64,000 nt of DNA, taken from Hymenobacter sp. J193. GTDB lineage: Bacteria > Bacteroidota > Bacteroidia > Cytophagales > Hymenobacteraceae. The notes below the pieces were generated by a model that was not told the origin of the DNA, ran no database searches, and saw only the letters and a list, made by a program, of their open reading frames with translations. The DNA lies in assembly GCF_024700075.1 (NCBI RefSeq), contig NZ_JAJONE010000004.1, forward strand, positions 62,001-126,000. Reading direction: 5' to 3'. The position numbers and the translations under genes are program-made. Below are positions 15,073 through 23,371 of this stretch, in pieces; the stretch's first letter is position 1, and each line of letters starts with the position of its first letter.

Positions 15073-15555
15073 TCAGACCGTCAGGGACTGAATAAAGATT
15101 CGGATGTCGGGTATTTTGGGGGGCAGGTGCTCGCGGAGCACCAGAACGACCGAATGCGTGCGGTCCCACTGTCCGGCAGCGGGCCGGAAAAAGAAGTCAC
15201 TGCTGGCCGGCAGCAGAGCCGGCGCGGACGCGAGCAGCTGCTTTTCGCCGGGCGTGGCGAGCGACTTAAGAATAGCAGCCGAGTTGTCCTTGCAGCAGTC
15301 ATCCTGGCCCGCGGGCTTGGAATTGTGCTTGGCATGGTCATGCTTGGCTTTCGTGGACTTCTGCTGGACCGGGGCTTTGTCGTGACCGTGGCAGCCGGGA
15401 TGCGAAGGCTTCTGCGCTGGGGTGAACTTAGCCATCGGCGCCGCCGCCACCGGGTTGATGGTCGCGCAGTAGCACTGGCCCACGAACACGTTGACGAAGA
15501 CGAGCAGGAAGCTCGTCGCCAGCAAACGGCGGAAAGGGAACAGGCTACGGAACAT
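15073..15555 (-). CDS. Secreted Cys/His/Lys-rich protein of unknown function
   Basis: The 160-residue protein has a signal peptide to about residue 38 and then a hydrophilic segment rich in His, Lys and Cys (HPGCHGHDKAPVQQKSTKAK, KAKHDHAKHNSK, DDCCKDN). The C-terminal half has a strand-rich PASSDFFFRP and LREHLPPKIPDIRIFIQSL. Such proteins are common upstream of Bacteroidota Cus operons and may hold metal in the periplasm, but I know no assigned family. A -7 box TACTTTTG at 15575-15582 lies 20 bp upstream of the start. Confidence 0.65.
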   Translation of the reverse strand: MFRSLFPFRRLLATSFLLVFVNVFVGQCYCATINPVAAAPMAKFTPAQKPSHPGCHGHDKAPVQQKSTKAKHDHAKHNSKPAGQDDCCKDNSAAILKSLATPGEKQLLASAPALLPASSDFFFRPAAGQWDRTHSVVLVLREHLPPKIPDIRIFIQSLTV

Positions 15556-15574
15556 GAGAGGCGCTAAGCAACCG

Positions 15575-15582
15575 CAAAAGTA
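15575..15582 (-). promoter_or_regulatory. -7 promoter element of the Cys/His-rich secreted protein gene
   Basis: The minus strand reads TACTTTTG, the same as in operator copies 2 and 3. AGTACC at 15607-15602 sits where their right half-site lies, but the left half (ATTATGCAAG) is not recognisable at the expected 15633. It is either a weak, degenerate member of the regulon or an ordinary promoter. Confidence 0.5.
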
Positions 15583-15746
15583 GACTTCTCCACGAAAAGG
15601 CGGTACTGCCTATTTACCCCATTTCTAAATAAAGAGTTTCCGGGCCGTTCGCGCGGCAGGCCGCTTAGCCTCTAAAAAAGGACCGCAAAGGGCTACCAAG
15701 CCGTTTTAAGCGGCGGTTAGGCGAAATGCCCCCAATTGATGACCGC

Positions 15747-15784
15747 AAAATTATGCAAGCCTTCGGCCGGATTATGTAAATCCA
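15747..15784 (+). promoter_or_regulatory. Copper-regulon operator copy 5 (upstream of copA, distal)
   Basis: AAAATTATGCAAG at 15747-15759 is followed by GGATTATGTAAATCC at 15769-15783, with TGTAA at position 26 from the A of ATTATG (15750). No -7 box stands at the usual distance. Instead copy 6 begins there, so copy 5 is a second upstream operator. Confidence 0.65.
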
Positions 15785-15803
15785 TTGCCGGCCCACTACG
15801 TGC

Positions 15804-15865
15804 AAATTATGCAAGTTTCAAGTGGGATTCCGTACCAACCCCGCCGCAGATGCGCCGTTCCTTTG
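15804..15865 (+). promoter_or_regulatory. Copper-regulon operator/promoter copy 6 (copA)
   Basis: AAATTATGCAAG (15805-15816) is followed by CGTACC (15832-15837) and TTCCTTTG (15858-15865). From the A of ATTATG (15807) these lie at 26 and 52, exactly as in the minus-strand copies 2-4. The start codon of copA is about 70 bp further on. Confidence 0.72.
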
Positions 15866-15934
15866 TAAGGAGCTTTCTAGCCTGGGGAACAATGTGTTTC
15901 CCGGCCCAATGCAGCATTACAGCTGCTTATTTTT

Positions 15935-18208
15935 ATGGAACCAACAACCAAGACTGAAACCCTCGACATTGAAGGCATGACCTGCGCGTCCTGCGCTTCC
16001 TTCGTCGAAAAGTCCTTGACCCGCACGCCCGGGGTGCAGCGGGCCATGGTCAACTTCGCCACCGAAAAAGCCACCATCGACTACCTGCCAACTCAAGCCA
16101 CCCCGGCTACCCTTAAACAGGCGGTCGTCAATGCTGGCTACGGCGTCACCGAGCGAGCCCCCGATACCTCAGCTGCCGACCGGCAAGCCGAAATCGACCA
16201 GCAGAAGGCCCTGGCCTATGTCAAGCTCAAGCGCCGCTTTTGGGTAGCCACGGTGCTGGCCATCGTCATCATGCCGCTGAGCATGCTCATGCTCTGGCCG
16301 GCGATGATGGCCCGCGTGAACATGCAGTGGCTGAACTACGGTCTGCTGGTGCTGACCATCCCGGTGCTGCTGTACAGCGGGCGCGAATTCTTTACCTCGG
16401 CCTGGAACGGCTTCAAGCACCGGGCCGCCAACATGGATACGCTCATTGCGGTGGGTACCGGCGCCGCTTTCCTCTACAGCCTCGCGGCCACGGTGGTGCC
16501 CGGCTGGTTTATGCGCCGGGGCATTATGCCCGAAGTGTATTATGACACCACGGCCACCATCATTGCCCTGATTTTGCTGGGCAAGGTGCTGGAACTGCGC
16601 GCCAAAACGCAAACCTCGGCGGCCATCAAGGCCCTGATGGGTTTGCAGGCGAAGACGGCCCGGGTGGTGCGCCCCGACGGCCAGGAAGTGGACGTGCCCA
16701 TTGAGCAGGTGCAGCTCAACGACCTCATCGTGGTACGTCCCGGCGAGAAAGTGGCGACTGATGGCCTCATCGAGGAAGGTCGCTCCGCGGTGGACGAGGC
16801 CATGCTCACGGGCGAAAGCCTGCCGGTGGAAAAGAAAACCGGGGACCCCGTGTTCGGGGCCACGCTTAACAAAACCGGTTCGTTCCGTTTCCGCGTGACC
16901 AAAGTGGGGGCCGATACCATGCTTTCCCAGATTGTGAAGCTGGTGGAGGACTCCCAGGGCAGCCGCGCCCCCATTCAGCGCCTGGCCGATAAGGTCAGCG
17001 CCATTTTCGTGCCCACGGTGGTGGTCATTGCCATACTCACCTTTGTGCTCTGGTTTGACCTCGCGCCCGTGGAAGCCCGTCTGCCTTTGGCCCTGGTCAA
17101 CTTTGTGGCCGTGCTCATCATCGCCTGTCCCTGCGCCCTAGGGCTGGCCACGCCCACGGCCATTATGGTCAGCACTGGCAAGGGAGCCGAGCACGGCGTG
17201 CTCATCCGCAACGCCGAGGCCTTGGAAAAAGCCCACCAGGTCAACACCGTGCTGCTCGACAAAACCGGCACCATCACCCGCGGCGAACCGGCTGTGACCG
17301 ACTTTGTGCCGGCCGAGGGCCAGGACGCCGCCCAGCTGCTGCAGGTAGTGGCCGCAGTGGAACGGCAGAGCGAGCACCCGCTGGCCGAAGCCGTGGTGCG
17401 CTATGCTGACACCCAGCAGGCCCCTATCATTGCCGCCACCGGTTTCCAGGCCATCGAAGGCAAAGGGGCGCAGGCGTCCGTTAATGGGCAGGCGGTGCTT
17501 ATCGGCAATTTCCGCCTGCTCGATGAGGCCGGTATTTCGCTTTCATCCGCGGTGCGCCGGCAAGCCGACGAGCTGCTGGGCCAGGCCAAGACCGTGCTCT
17601 ACGTGGCCATGAACCAGCAGGCCGTGGGCCTCATCGGCGTGGCCGACACCGTGCGCGAAACGTCGGCGGCGGCCATCAAACGGCTGCAGGGCATGGGCAT
17701 CGAAGTGGTGATGATGACCGGCGACAATCCCCAAACCGCGGCGCAGGTGGCCGGGCAGGTGGGCATCAAGCGCTACTTCGCCGAGGTGCTGCCCGCCGAT
17801 AAAGCGGGCAAGGTGAAGGAGCTGCAGGCCGAGGGCCGCATCGTGGCCATGGTGGGCGACGGCATCAACGACGCCCCGGCCCTGGCCCAGGCCGACATCG
17901 GGCTGGCCATGGGCGGCGGCACCGACGTGGCCATGGAAGCAGCCGGCATCACGCTCATGCGTTCGGATTTACAGGGCGTGGTCACGGCCATTGAGCTCTC
18001 GCGCCAGACCATCCGCACCATCAAGCAAAACCTGTTTTTCGCCTTTATCTACAACACGCTGGGTATTCCCATCGCAGCGGGTTTGCTCTACCCCTTCTTC
18101 GGACTGCTTCTCTCGCCCATGCTCGCGGCCGGCGCCATGGCCCTGAGCTCGGTGTCGGTGCTCACCAACTCGCTGCGGCTGCGCAGCTTCTCCCCTGCTA
18201 AAAACTGA
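15935..18208 (+). CDS. copA: Copper-translocating P-type ATPase (CopA)
   Basis: The 757-residue protein is a complete P1B ATPase. An N-terminal HMA domain has MTCASC at about 15-20, then eight membrane helices with the metal channel CPC at about 397-399. The A-domain TGES is at about 290, the phosphorylation motif DKTGT at about 441, the nucleotide-binding SEHPLAEA at about 478-485 and the hinge GDGINDAP at about 641. The CPC motif plus HMA domain and the gene's position point to Cu(I)/Ag(I) export from the cytoplasm. It is the first gene of an operon with a cupredoxin (4 bp downstream) and an AraC/HMA regulator, behind two operators. Confidence 0.95.
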   Translation: MEPTTKTETLDIEGMTCASCASFVEKSLTRTPGVQRAMVNFATEKATIDYLPTQATPATLKQAVVNAGYGVTERAPDTSAADRQAEIDQQKALAYVKLKRRFWVATVLAIVIMPLSMLMLWPAMMARVNMQWLNYGLLVLTIPVLLYSGREFFTSAWNGFKHRAANMDTLIAVGTGAAFLYSLAATVVPGWFMRRGIMPEVYYDTTATIIALILLGKVLELRAKTQTSAAIKALMGLQAKTARVVRPDGQEVDVPIEQVQLNDLIVVRPGEKVATDGLIEEGRSAVDEAMLTGESLPVEKKTGDPVFGATLNKTGSFRFRVTKVGADTMLSQIVKLVEDSQGSRAPIQRLADKVSAIFVPTVVVIAILTFVLWFDLAPVEARLPLALVNFVAVLIIACPCALGLATPTAIMVSTGKGAEHGVLIRNAEALEKAHQVNTVLLDKTGTITRGEPAVTDFVPAEGQDAAQLLQVVAAVERQSEHPLAEAVVRYADTQQAPIIAATGFQAIEGKGAQASVNGQAVLIGNFRLLDEAGISLSSAVRRQADELLGQAKTVLYVAMNQQAVGLIGVADTVRETSAAAIKRLQGMGIEVVMMTGDNPQTAAQVAGQVGIKRYFAEVLPADKAGKVKELQAEGRIVAMVGDGINDAPALAQADIGLAMGGGTDVAMEAAGITLMRSDLQGVVTAIELSRQTIRTIKQNLFFAFIYNTLGIPIAAGLLYPFFGLLLSPMLAAGAMALSSVSVLTNSLRLRSFSPAKN

Positions 18209-18212
18209 GGTT

Positions 18213-18590
18213 ATGGATACCACTGAAATCATCGTGACCCTGACCGGGCTGGCCCTGTCGGCTTTTGTCATCTGGTACTTCTTCTTTTCCGCCCGCCAGA
18301 CGGCCAGCGCCGTTTCCACCGCCAGCGGGGTGCAGGAAGTGGACATCACTGTCAAAGGGGGCTACTCGCCCGACGTCATCGAGGTGGAGCGGGGCAAGCC
18401 CGTGCAGCTGAGCTTTTACCGCGACGAGGAAAACTCCTGCTCCGAGGAGCTGCTCATGCCCGACTTCAGCATCCGCCGCGACCTGCCCGCCTTTAAAACG
18501 ACCCTGGTGGAGCTGCTGCCCCAGCAGGCGGGTACCTTTACGTTCACCTGTGGCATGGGCATGCTGCGCGGTAGCTTAGTCGTTAAATAG
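18213..18590 (+). CDS. Membrane-anchored cupredoxin-like protein
   Basis: The 125-residue protein has an N-terminal transmembrane helix (about 8-27, LTGLALSAFVIWYFFFS) and a cupredoxin-like domain of about 85 residues. The domain shows PDVIEVERGKPVQLSFYRDE, ENSCSEELLMPDF and a C-terminal FTCGMGMLRGSLVV, consistent with Cys, Met and acidic ligands of a type-1-like site. It overlaps nothing but follows copA by 4 bp and is joined to the regulator gene without any spacer. A periplasmic Cu(I) acceptor for the CopA ATPase is the likely role. Confidence 0.8.
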   Translation: MDTTEIIVTLTGLALSAFVIWYFFFSARQTASAVSTASGVQEVDITVKGGYSPDVIEVERGKPVQLSFYRDEENSCSEELLMPDFSIRRDLPAFKTTLVELLPQQAGTFTFTCGMGMLRGSLVVK

Positions 18591-19223
18591 ATGCCGCTCA
18601 TGAACTCCCAACTCCGCTCCGGCTTCACGCTGCCCGCCCCCGGCACCCACCGGCTGCTGATAAAGAACATGGTGTGCCCCCAGTGCATCCGAGTGGTGAG
18701 GGAAGACCTGACGGCCTTGGGCCTGCAAGTACACCGCGTGGTGCTGGGCGAGGCCGACGTGAGTACCGCCGACGGTCAGGACCCGGACCTGGAGCCCGTG
18801 CGCACCAGCTTGGAGGCCGCGGGCTTTGCCTTGCTCGAAGACCCGCGGGCCCAGCTGGTGGAGCAAATCAAGACCCTGCTGGTGACGCTCATTCATTATC
18901 CCGAGCCGGGCCCGCGCTTGCTGACTTACTCGGATTACCTGGTCCAGCACCTGGGGCGGGATTACCACTACCTCTCCCACCTGTTTTCCTCCGAGGAAGG
19001 GTTGACCATCGAGAAATTCATCATCCGCCAGAAGGTGGAGCGGGCCAAGGAGCTCATCGGCTACGGCGAGCTGAGCATTGCCCAGGTGGCCGGCCAGCTG
19101 GGCTACAGCTCCCCGGCCCACCTCTCGCGGCAGTTCGGACAGGTGACGGGTTTGACTCCTACCGAATTTCAGCGGTTGGGGCCCGCCAGCCACGCCCGAC
19201 GCAGCCTGGACGCGCTGCTGTAG
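18591..19223 (+). CDS. AraC-type regulator with N-terminal HMA-like domain (copy 2)
   Basis: The 210-residue protein has the metal site MVCPQC at about 27-32 in an N-terminal HMA-like domain (RLLIKNMVCPQCIRVVREDL), then a linker helix and a C-terminal AraC/XylS DNA-binding domain (SIAQVAGQLGYSSPAHLSRQ is the recognition HTH). It is similar along its whole length to copy 1 at 4724, which lost the second Cys of the CxxC. The start codon immediately follows the cupredoxin stop codon, so it is co-transcribed with copA and may autoregulate through operators 5 and 6. Direct copper sensing is inferred from the CxxC. Confidence 0.85.
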   Translation: MPLMNSQLRSGFTLPAPGTHRLLIKNMVCPQCIRVVREDLTALGLQVHRVVLGEADVSTADGQDPDLEPVRTSLEAAGFALLEDPRAQLVEQIKTLLVTLIHYPEPGPRLLTYSDYLVQHLGRDYHYLSHLFSSEEGLTIEKFIIRQKVERAKELIGYGELSIAQVAGQLGYSSPAHLSRQFGQVTGLTPTEFQRLGPASHARRSLDALL

Positions 19224-19228
19224 CCTCC

Positions 19229-19266
19229 GAAATTATGCAAGCAAAAAGGCCAACGGTGTAAAAACC
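19229..19266 (+). promoter_or_regulatory. Copper-regulon operator copy 7
   Basis: GAAATTATGCAAG (19229-19241) begins six bases after the stop of the AraC/HMA regulator, and TGTAAAAACC follows at 19257-19266, starting at position 26 as in the other copies. The -7 region is not consensus (TTTATAATG near 19285). It drives the DUF305 gene at 19323. Confidence 0.65.
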
Positions 19267-19322
19267 GGACAGGTGGCCTGGGCGTTTATAATGCTCACCA
19301 TCAGACCCCACCGACCGTGAGC

Positions 19323-19937
19323 ATGAACCGCTTATTCCGTTTGCCTATTTACTCCCTGCTTGTGCTTGTTTCCCTGTTTTCGGCCTGTAAAATGGACCAC
19401 GACATGGACGATATGAAGCACGACTCTGCGCTGATGAAAATCATGATGGACATGATGACGCAGATGGACGCACAGGCCAAGACCCAGGACCCTGACCACG
19501 ACTTCGCCGCCCAGATGGTGTTGCACCACGATGCCGCCATCAAGATGAGCGAGGAAGAACTTCGCGCGGGCAGCAACCAGGAGATGAAGACCATCGCCCA
19601 GGACGTCATTACCAAGCAGCGCGCCGAAATCACGCAATTCAACACGTTCCTGAGCGGGCACCAGCCCACGCAGCCGCTGGTGCCGCAGTTCAACCAAATC
19701 CAGAAAACCAACATGGACCGCATGATGGCCGCGAGCAACGCCCGCGCCATGACCATGCGCACCGACGTGGACTACGCAGCGATGATGATTGACCACCACC
19801 AAGCGGCCATCGACAACTCGGAGGCGCTGCTCCAGCACGGCCGCAACGCCACGATGCGTCAGCTGGCGCAGGCCATCATCACCGACCAGCGCCAGGAGAT
19901 TGCCACGCTGCAAAACTGGCTGACGCGCAACCGTTAA
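19323..19937 (+). CDS. DUF305 lipoprotein (copy 2)
   Basis: The ATG at 19323 (a GTG lies 6 bp upstream) gives 204 residues with a lipobox LFSAC near residue 22. A short Asp/Met/His stretch (KMDHDMDDMKHD) precedes two DUF305 repeats: MVLHHDAAIKMSEEEL and MIDHHQAAIDNSEALL, each followed by a helix ending in EIxxF or EIATL. The second half is closely similar to that of the DUF305 gene at 23372. The operator immediately upstream makes it a regulon member, and a clear terminator follows. Confidence 0.9.
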   Translation: MNRLFRLPIYSLLVLVSLFSACKMDHDMDDMKHDSALMKIMMDMMTQMDAQAKTQDPDHDFAAQMVLHHDAAIKMSEEELRAGSNQEMKTIAQDVITKQRAEITQFNTFLSGHQPTQPLVPQFNQIQKTNMDRMMAASNARAMTMRTDVDYAAMMIDHHQAAIDNSEALLQHGRNATMRQLAQAIITDQRQEIATLQNWLTRNR

Positions 19938-19954
19938 TACCGGCTTTGCTCCAC

Positions 19955-19987
19955 GAAAAAGGCAGCTCTTGCGGGGCTGCCTTTTTC
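19955..19987 (+). terminator. Terminator after DUF305 copy 2
   Basis: A 12-bp stem GAAAAAGGCAGC/GCTGCCTTTTTC with a nine-base loop ends in a T run, 17 bp after the stop. The symmetrical A and T tracts allow action in both directions. Confidence 0.85.
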
Positions 19988-20040
19988 ATTTCCTGTAAGC
20001 AAATGACCGACTAGGTCGTTAGCGGGCTTCTTTCTTGGAA

Positions 20041-20829
20041 ATGTTGACCTTGCTCTGTTTGTCTGTTTTTCGTTACCTCTTTTACTTCTGCCTTGCCGCC
20101 AGCCTGCTTTTAACTGGGTGCCGGTCATCCGCCGTGGTTCCTAATTTTCCCGCGACCCCCGGGTATCACCACCCGCGCTTGGCCCAGCGCGTTGACTCGG
20201 TCACGGTTATCCCGGCCCCTGCGCGCCCCAGCACCCCGCCGCGACGGACAAAGGTGGCTGTGCAGCCTCCGGTCGTGAGCCCGCAGGTTCCTGTGCCCCG
20301 GGTGGAAAGAAAGCCGGCTGGCGAGCTGGGCCAGAGATATGCCAAAGCAGCGCCCGGAGACACTGTGCGCCGCGCTACCCAGCCGACGCCACCACGCGGC
20401 CTGCGTCGGCAGTTCCCGACCAAACTTTTCAGCGCCCAGACGCTGGTGCATTACAGCCTGCACTTTCTTTTCCCGGCCGTGCTAGCGCTGGTGTTTTTTC
20501 CTGCGATGTGGCAGGCCGCCTACCTGATGATGTTGGCCACGATGCTCATGGACCTGGACCACCTGCTGGCCAAACCCATTTTCGACCCGCTGCGCTGCAG
20601 CGTGGGCTATCATCCGCTGCACTCTTTTTACGCCTTCCCGGTGTATGCGCTGCTCCTGCTGCTGCCGGCATTGCACCCCGTCGCCGTGGGCTTGCTTTTC
20701 CACCTGTTCACCGATACCGTGGACTGCCTGTGGAACTTCAGCCACTGCAACGAGTGCTACCTCAGCTCCCGGATTTACGCCTTGCGCAACGGGGTGAAAA
20801 AGCTACTGGGCCGCAAGGTGGTTGAGTGA
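20041..20829 (+). CDS. DUF6122 membrane protein with lipoprotein-like N-terminus
   Basis: The ATG at 20041 is chosen over a TTG 6 bp upstream and gives 262 residues. The first 27 residues form a hydrophobic signal with LLLTGC, followed by a Pro/Arg/Val-rich linker to about residue 130. The last 130 residues match DUF6122 integral membrane proteins (LVHYSLHFLFPAVLALVF, MLMDLDHLLAKPIFDPLRC, CSVGYHPLHS), with conserved His and Asp in the helices that suggest metal or lipid-related catalysis. DUF6122 proteins are normally only the membrane part, so the lipoprotein-like leader and linker look like an added domain. Function is unknown. Confidence 0.65.
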   Translation: MLTLLCLSVFRYLFYFCLAASLLLTGCRSSAVVPNFPATPGYHHPRLAQRVDSVTVIPAPARPSTPPRRTKVAVQPPVVSPQVPVPRVERKPAGELGQRYAKAAPGDTVRRATQPTPPRGLRRQFPTKLFSAQTLVHYSLHFLFPAVLALVFFPAMWQAAYLMMLATMLMDLDHLLAKPIFDPLRCSVGYHPLHSFYAFPVYALLLLLPALHPVAVGLLFHLFTDTVDCLWNFSHCNECYLSSRIYALRNGVKKLLGRKVVE

Positions 20830-20891
20830 GTCAGGATAGCCGCTTGTACAGCGCCTAGGCACTCCTAATAAATACCCTGCAGGAGTTCCCG

Positions 20892-20955
20892 GAAATTATG
20901 CAAGCCATAGTTAAGCTTTTATTATTTGTAATCATTCTAAATAAGCCGAACTTTG
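20892..20955 (+). promoter_or_regulatory. Copper-regulon operator copy 8 (TonB receptor), variant spacing
   Basis: GAAATTATGCAAG begins at 20892, but the right half TGTAATC is at 20927, about seven bases further than usual, and the -7-like GAACTTTG is at 20948-20955. The longer spacing may change the direction or strength of regulation. Confidence 0.55.
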
Positions 20956-20983
20956 TGCCATCGTTACCCTTTAAGGCACTCTG

Positions 20984-23263
20984 ATGACCCGTACTTTTTC
21001 CCGCGATACCGCCGTTGCACTTGGCAGTCTGGCGTTGGCTACCCTTGCTTTCCTTCCCACCGCCCACGCCCAGCAGGCGCCGGCTGCAGACTCCACCCGC
21101 CGCCAGACCCTGAGCGAAGTAACCGTGACCGGAGTAGGTCCGCACTTTGCGGCCCCCGTGGACGGCACCACGATTACGGCCGGCCGCCGCAACGAGCTCA
21201 TCAAGCCCCGTGAGGTCAATGCTAATCTGGTGCAGAACAACATGCGCCAGGTGATGGCCCGCGTGCCCGGCCTGATGGTGTGGGAAAACGACGGCTCGGG
21301 CCAGCAGATTAACGTGGCCACCCGCGGCCTGAGCCCCAACCGCAGCTGGGAGTTTAACACCCGCCAGAACGGCTACGACATGAGCGCCGACGCCTTTGGC
21401 TACCCCGAAGCCTATTACAACCCGCCCATGGAAGCGGTGGAGCGCATCCAGCTGCTGCGCGGCGGCGCCGGCCTGCAATTCGGGCCCCAGTTCGGGGGCT
21501 TGCTCAACTACGAGCTCAAGCGCGGGGCCCGCGACAAGAAAGTTGAGATTGAAACCAGCAACACGGCCGGCTCTAACGGCCTGTTCAACTCCTACAACGC
21601 CGTGGGCGGCACCGTGGGCAACGTGAACTACTACGCCTATTACCGCCACCGGCAGGGCAACGGCTGGCGTCCCTCCAACCAGTTCACCGTCGACGACTTG
21701 CACGGCAACGTGCACGTGGCCCTCACCGAGCGCCTGACCCTAAACGCGGAGCTCACCTACCTGACAAACCGCCTGCAGCAGCCCGGCGGGCTCACCGACG
21801 CGCAATTCGCGCAGGACAGCCGCCAGAGCACCCGGGACCGCAACTGGCTCAGCACCCCCTGGCTGATTCCGGCCCTCACCCTGGACTACAAAGCCAGCGA
21901 GCGCACCCACATCAACCTGAAGACCTTTGGCCTGGTGGCCGCCCGCAACAGCGTGGGCTTTGTGGCTGGCCTGCCCGCCTTGGACACCGTAAACCGTCGG
22001 ACCCGGCAGTTTGCCGCCCGTCAGGTGGACCGCGACGACTACCGCAACCTGGGCGCCGAGTTGCGCCTGACCCAGGACCTGGACTTTTTGGGGTACACCC
22101 ACACGTTGGCCACCGGTTTGCGGGCCTACCGGGCCACCACGCTACGCCGCCAGCGCGGCACGGGCACCACGGGTTCGGACTACGACCTGAGCTTGAGCGG
22201 CAACGGGCTTTTTACCAACGAGTTTGATTTCACTACTACCAACGGGGCGGCGTTTGCCGAACTGCTGCTGCACGCCGGCACCCGCCTGAGCATCACGCCG
22301 GGCGTTCGCTACGACTACCTGCGCAACACCAGCACCGGCTACCTGGGCCGGGCCGCCAATGGCACCGAAAACCGCTTGCCCGACCAGTCCAGCCAGCGCA
22401 ACGTGCTCTTGTACGGCCTGGGTACTGAATTCATCGTCTCCCCTACGACCAACCTGTATGCCAACTATTCGCGCGCTTTTCGCCCCGTGCTCTTCGGCGA
22501 CCTGGTGCCGCCGGCCACGGCCGACGTCATCGACCCCAACCTGAAGGACGCCCGCGGCTACACCGCCGAAGTGGGCTACCGCGGCACCTTCAAGAACTGG
22601 CTGCGCTTCGACGTGGGCTACTTCTTCCTCAACTACGAGGACCGCATCGGCACCATCCGCCGGCCCGTACCCGGCGGCACCGCCGGCCAGACCCAGCAGT
22701 TCCGCACCAACCTGGGCCGCACCCAAACCCATGGCTTGGAAGCCTACGCCGAATTGGACCTGATTCACTCAATCACCGGCAACTTCAACCTGCCCCACCT
22801 CGACCTGTTCGCGGCCCTGAGCCTGCTCGACGCCCGCTACGGGAACCTGCCCGTGACCACGCTCACCGGCACGGGCGTCGGCACCCAGATTGTGGAAAGC
22901 AACCTGGACGGCAAGTACGTGGAGAACGCCCCGCGCCAGACCCTGCGCACGGGCCTCACCTTCGCTCACAAAGGTGTGTCGGTGACCGGGCAGTTCAGCC
23001 ACGTGGGCAAGGTGTACGCTGACGCCAACAACACCGAGGAGCCCACGGCCAATGCCCAGACCGGCGCCATTCCGGCCTACCAGGTGGCCGACTTCTCCGC
23101 CACCTGGAAGCTAGGCGCCGAGGGCCGCTACCGCCTCAGCGGCGGCGTCAACAACGTGTTCGACGCGCGCTACTTCACGCGCCGGGCGGGTGGTTACCCC
23201 GGCCCGGGCATCCTGCCCGCCGACGGCCGCACGTGGTTCGCGGGCCTGGGCCTCACGCTGTAA
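20984..23263 (+). CDS. TonB-dependent outer membrane receptor
   Basis: The 759-residue protein has a signal peptide to about residue 30 (AHAQQAPA), a TonB box-like TLSEVTVTGV, a plug domain with VMARVPGLMVWENDGSGQ and IQLLRGGAGLQFGPQFGG, and a 22-strand barrel ending in a C-terminal aromatic-containing strand. It resembles FecA-type receptors for ferric-citrate- or chelate-bound metals. The substrate is not identifiable from sequence. An operator with the motif of the copper regulon lies at 20892, so a role in metal-chelate uptake or copper homeostasis is plausible. A single-gene transcript is likely. Confidence 0.88.
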   Translation: MTRTFSRDTAVALGSLALATLAFLPTAHAQQAPAADSTRRQTLSEVTVTGVGPHFAAPVDGTTITAGRRNELIKPREVNANLVQNNMRQVMARVPGLMVWENDGSGQQINVATRGLSPNRSWEFNTRQNGYDMSADAFGYPEAYYNPPMEAVERIQLLRGGAGLQFGPQFGGLLNYELKRGARDKKVEIETSNTAGSNGLFNSYNAVGGTVGNVNYYAYYRHRQGNGWRPSNQFTVDDLHGNVHVALTERLTLNAELTYLTNRLQQPGGLTDAQFAQDSRQSTRDRNWLSTPWLIPALTLDYKASERTHINLKTFGLVAARNSVGFVAGLPALDTVNRRTRQFAARQVDRDDYRNLGAELRLTQDLDFLGYTHTLATGLRAYRATTLRRQRGTGTTGSDYDLSLSGNGLFTNEFDFTTTNGAAFAELLLHAGTRLSITPGVRYDYLRNTSTGYLGRAANGTENRLPDQSSQRNVLLYGLGTEFIVSPTTNLYANYSRAFRPVLFGDLVPPATADVIDPNLKDARGYTAEVGYRGTFKNWLRFDVGYFFLNYEDRIGTIRRPVPGGTAGQTQQFRTNLGRTQTHGLEAYAELDLIHSITGNFNLPHLDLFAALSLLDARYGNLPVTTLTGTGVGTQIVESNLDGKYVENAPRQTLRTGLTFAHKGVSVTGQFSHVGKVYADANNTEEPTANAQTGAIPAYQVADFSATWKLGAEGRYRLSGGVNNVFDARYFTRRAGGYPGPGILPADGRTWFAGLGLTL

Positions 23264-23280
23264 CCGCGGCGTTTAACTCG

Positions 23281-23317
23281 GAAATTATGCAAGCCTGGGC
23301 GGGATTGTCGCAAATCC
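23281..23317 (+). promoter_or_regulatory. Copper-regulon operator copy 9
   Basis: GAAATTATGCAAGCCT at 23281-23296 is followed by GGGATTGTCGCAAATCC (23301-23317). The left half and the next three bases equal copy 5, and the right half is degenerate (CGCAAATCC for TGTAAATCC). It lies 17 bp after the TonB receptor stop and about 90 bp before the DUF305 gene at 23372. Confidence 0.65.
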
Positions 23318-23371
23318 ACGCCCGGGCTTTGCCGTTTTCAAGGTTAGCTTTTTCATTAACGACCGCTACCC

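Noticed and set aside
15575..15640. Tenth copy of the bipartite operator
   Set aside because: The -7 box matches and AGTACC is near the right place, but the left half ATTATGCAAG is absent.
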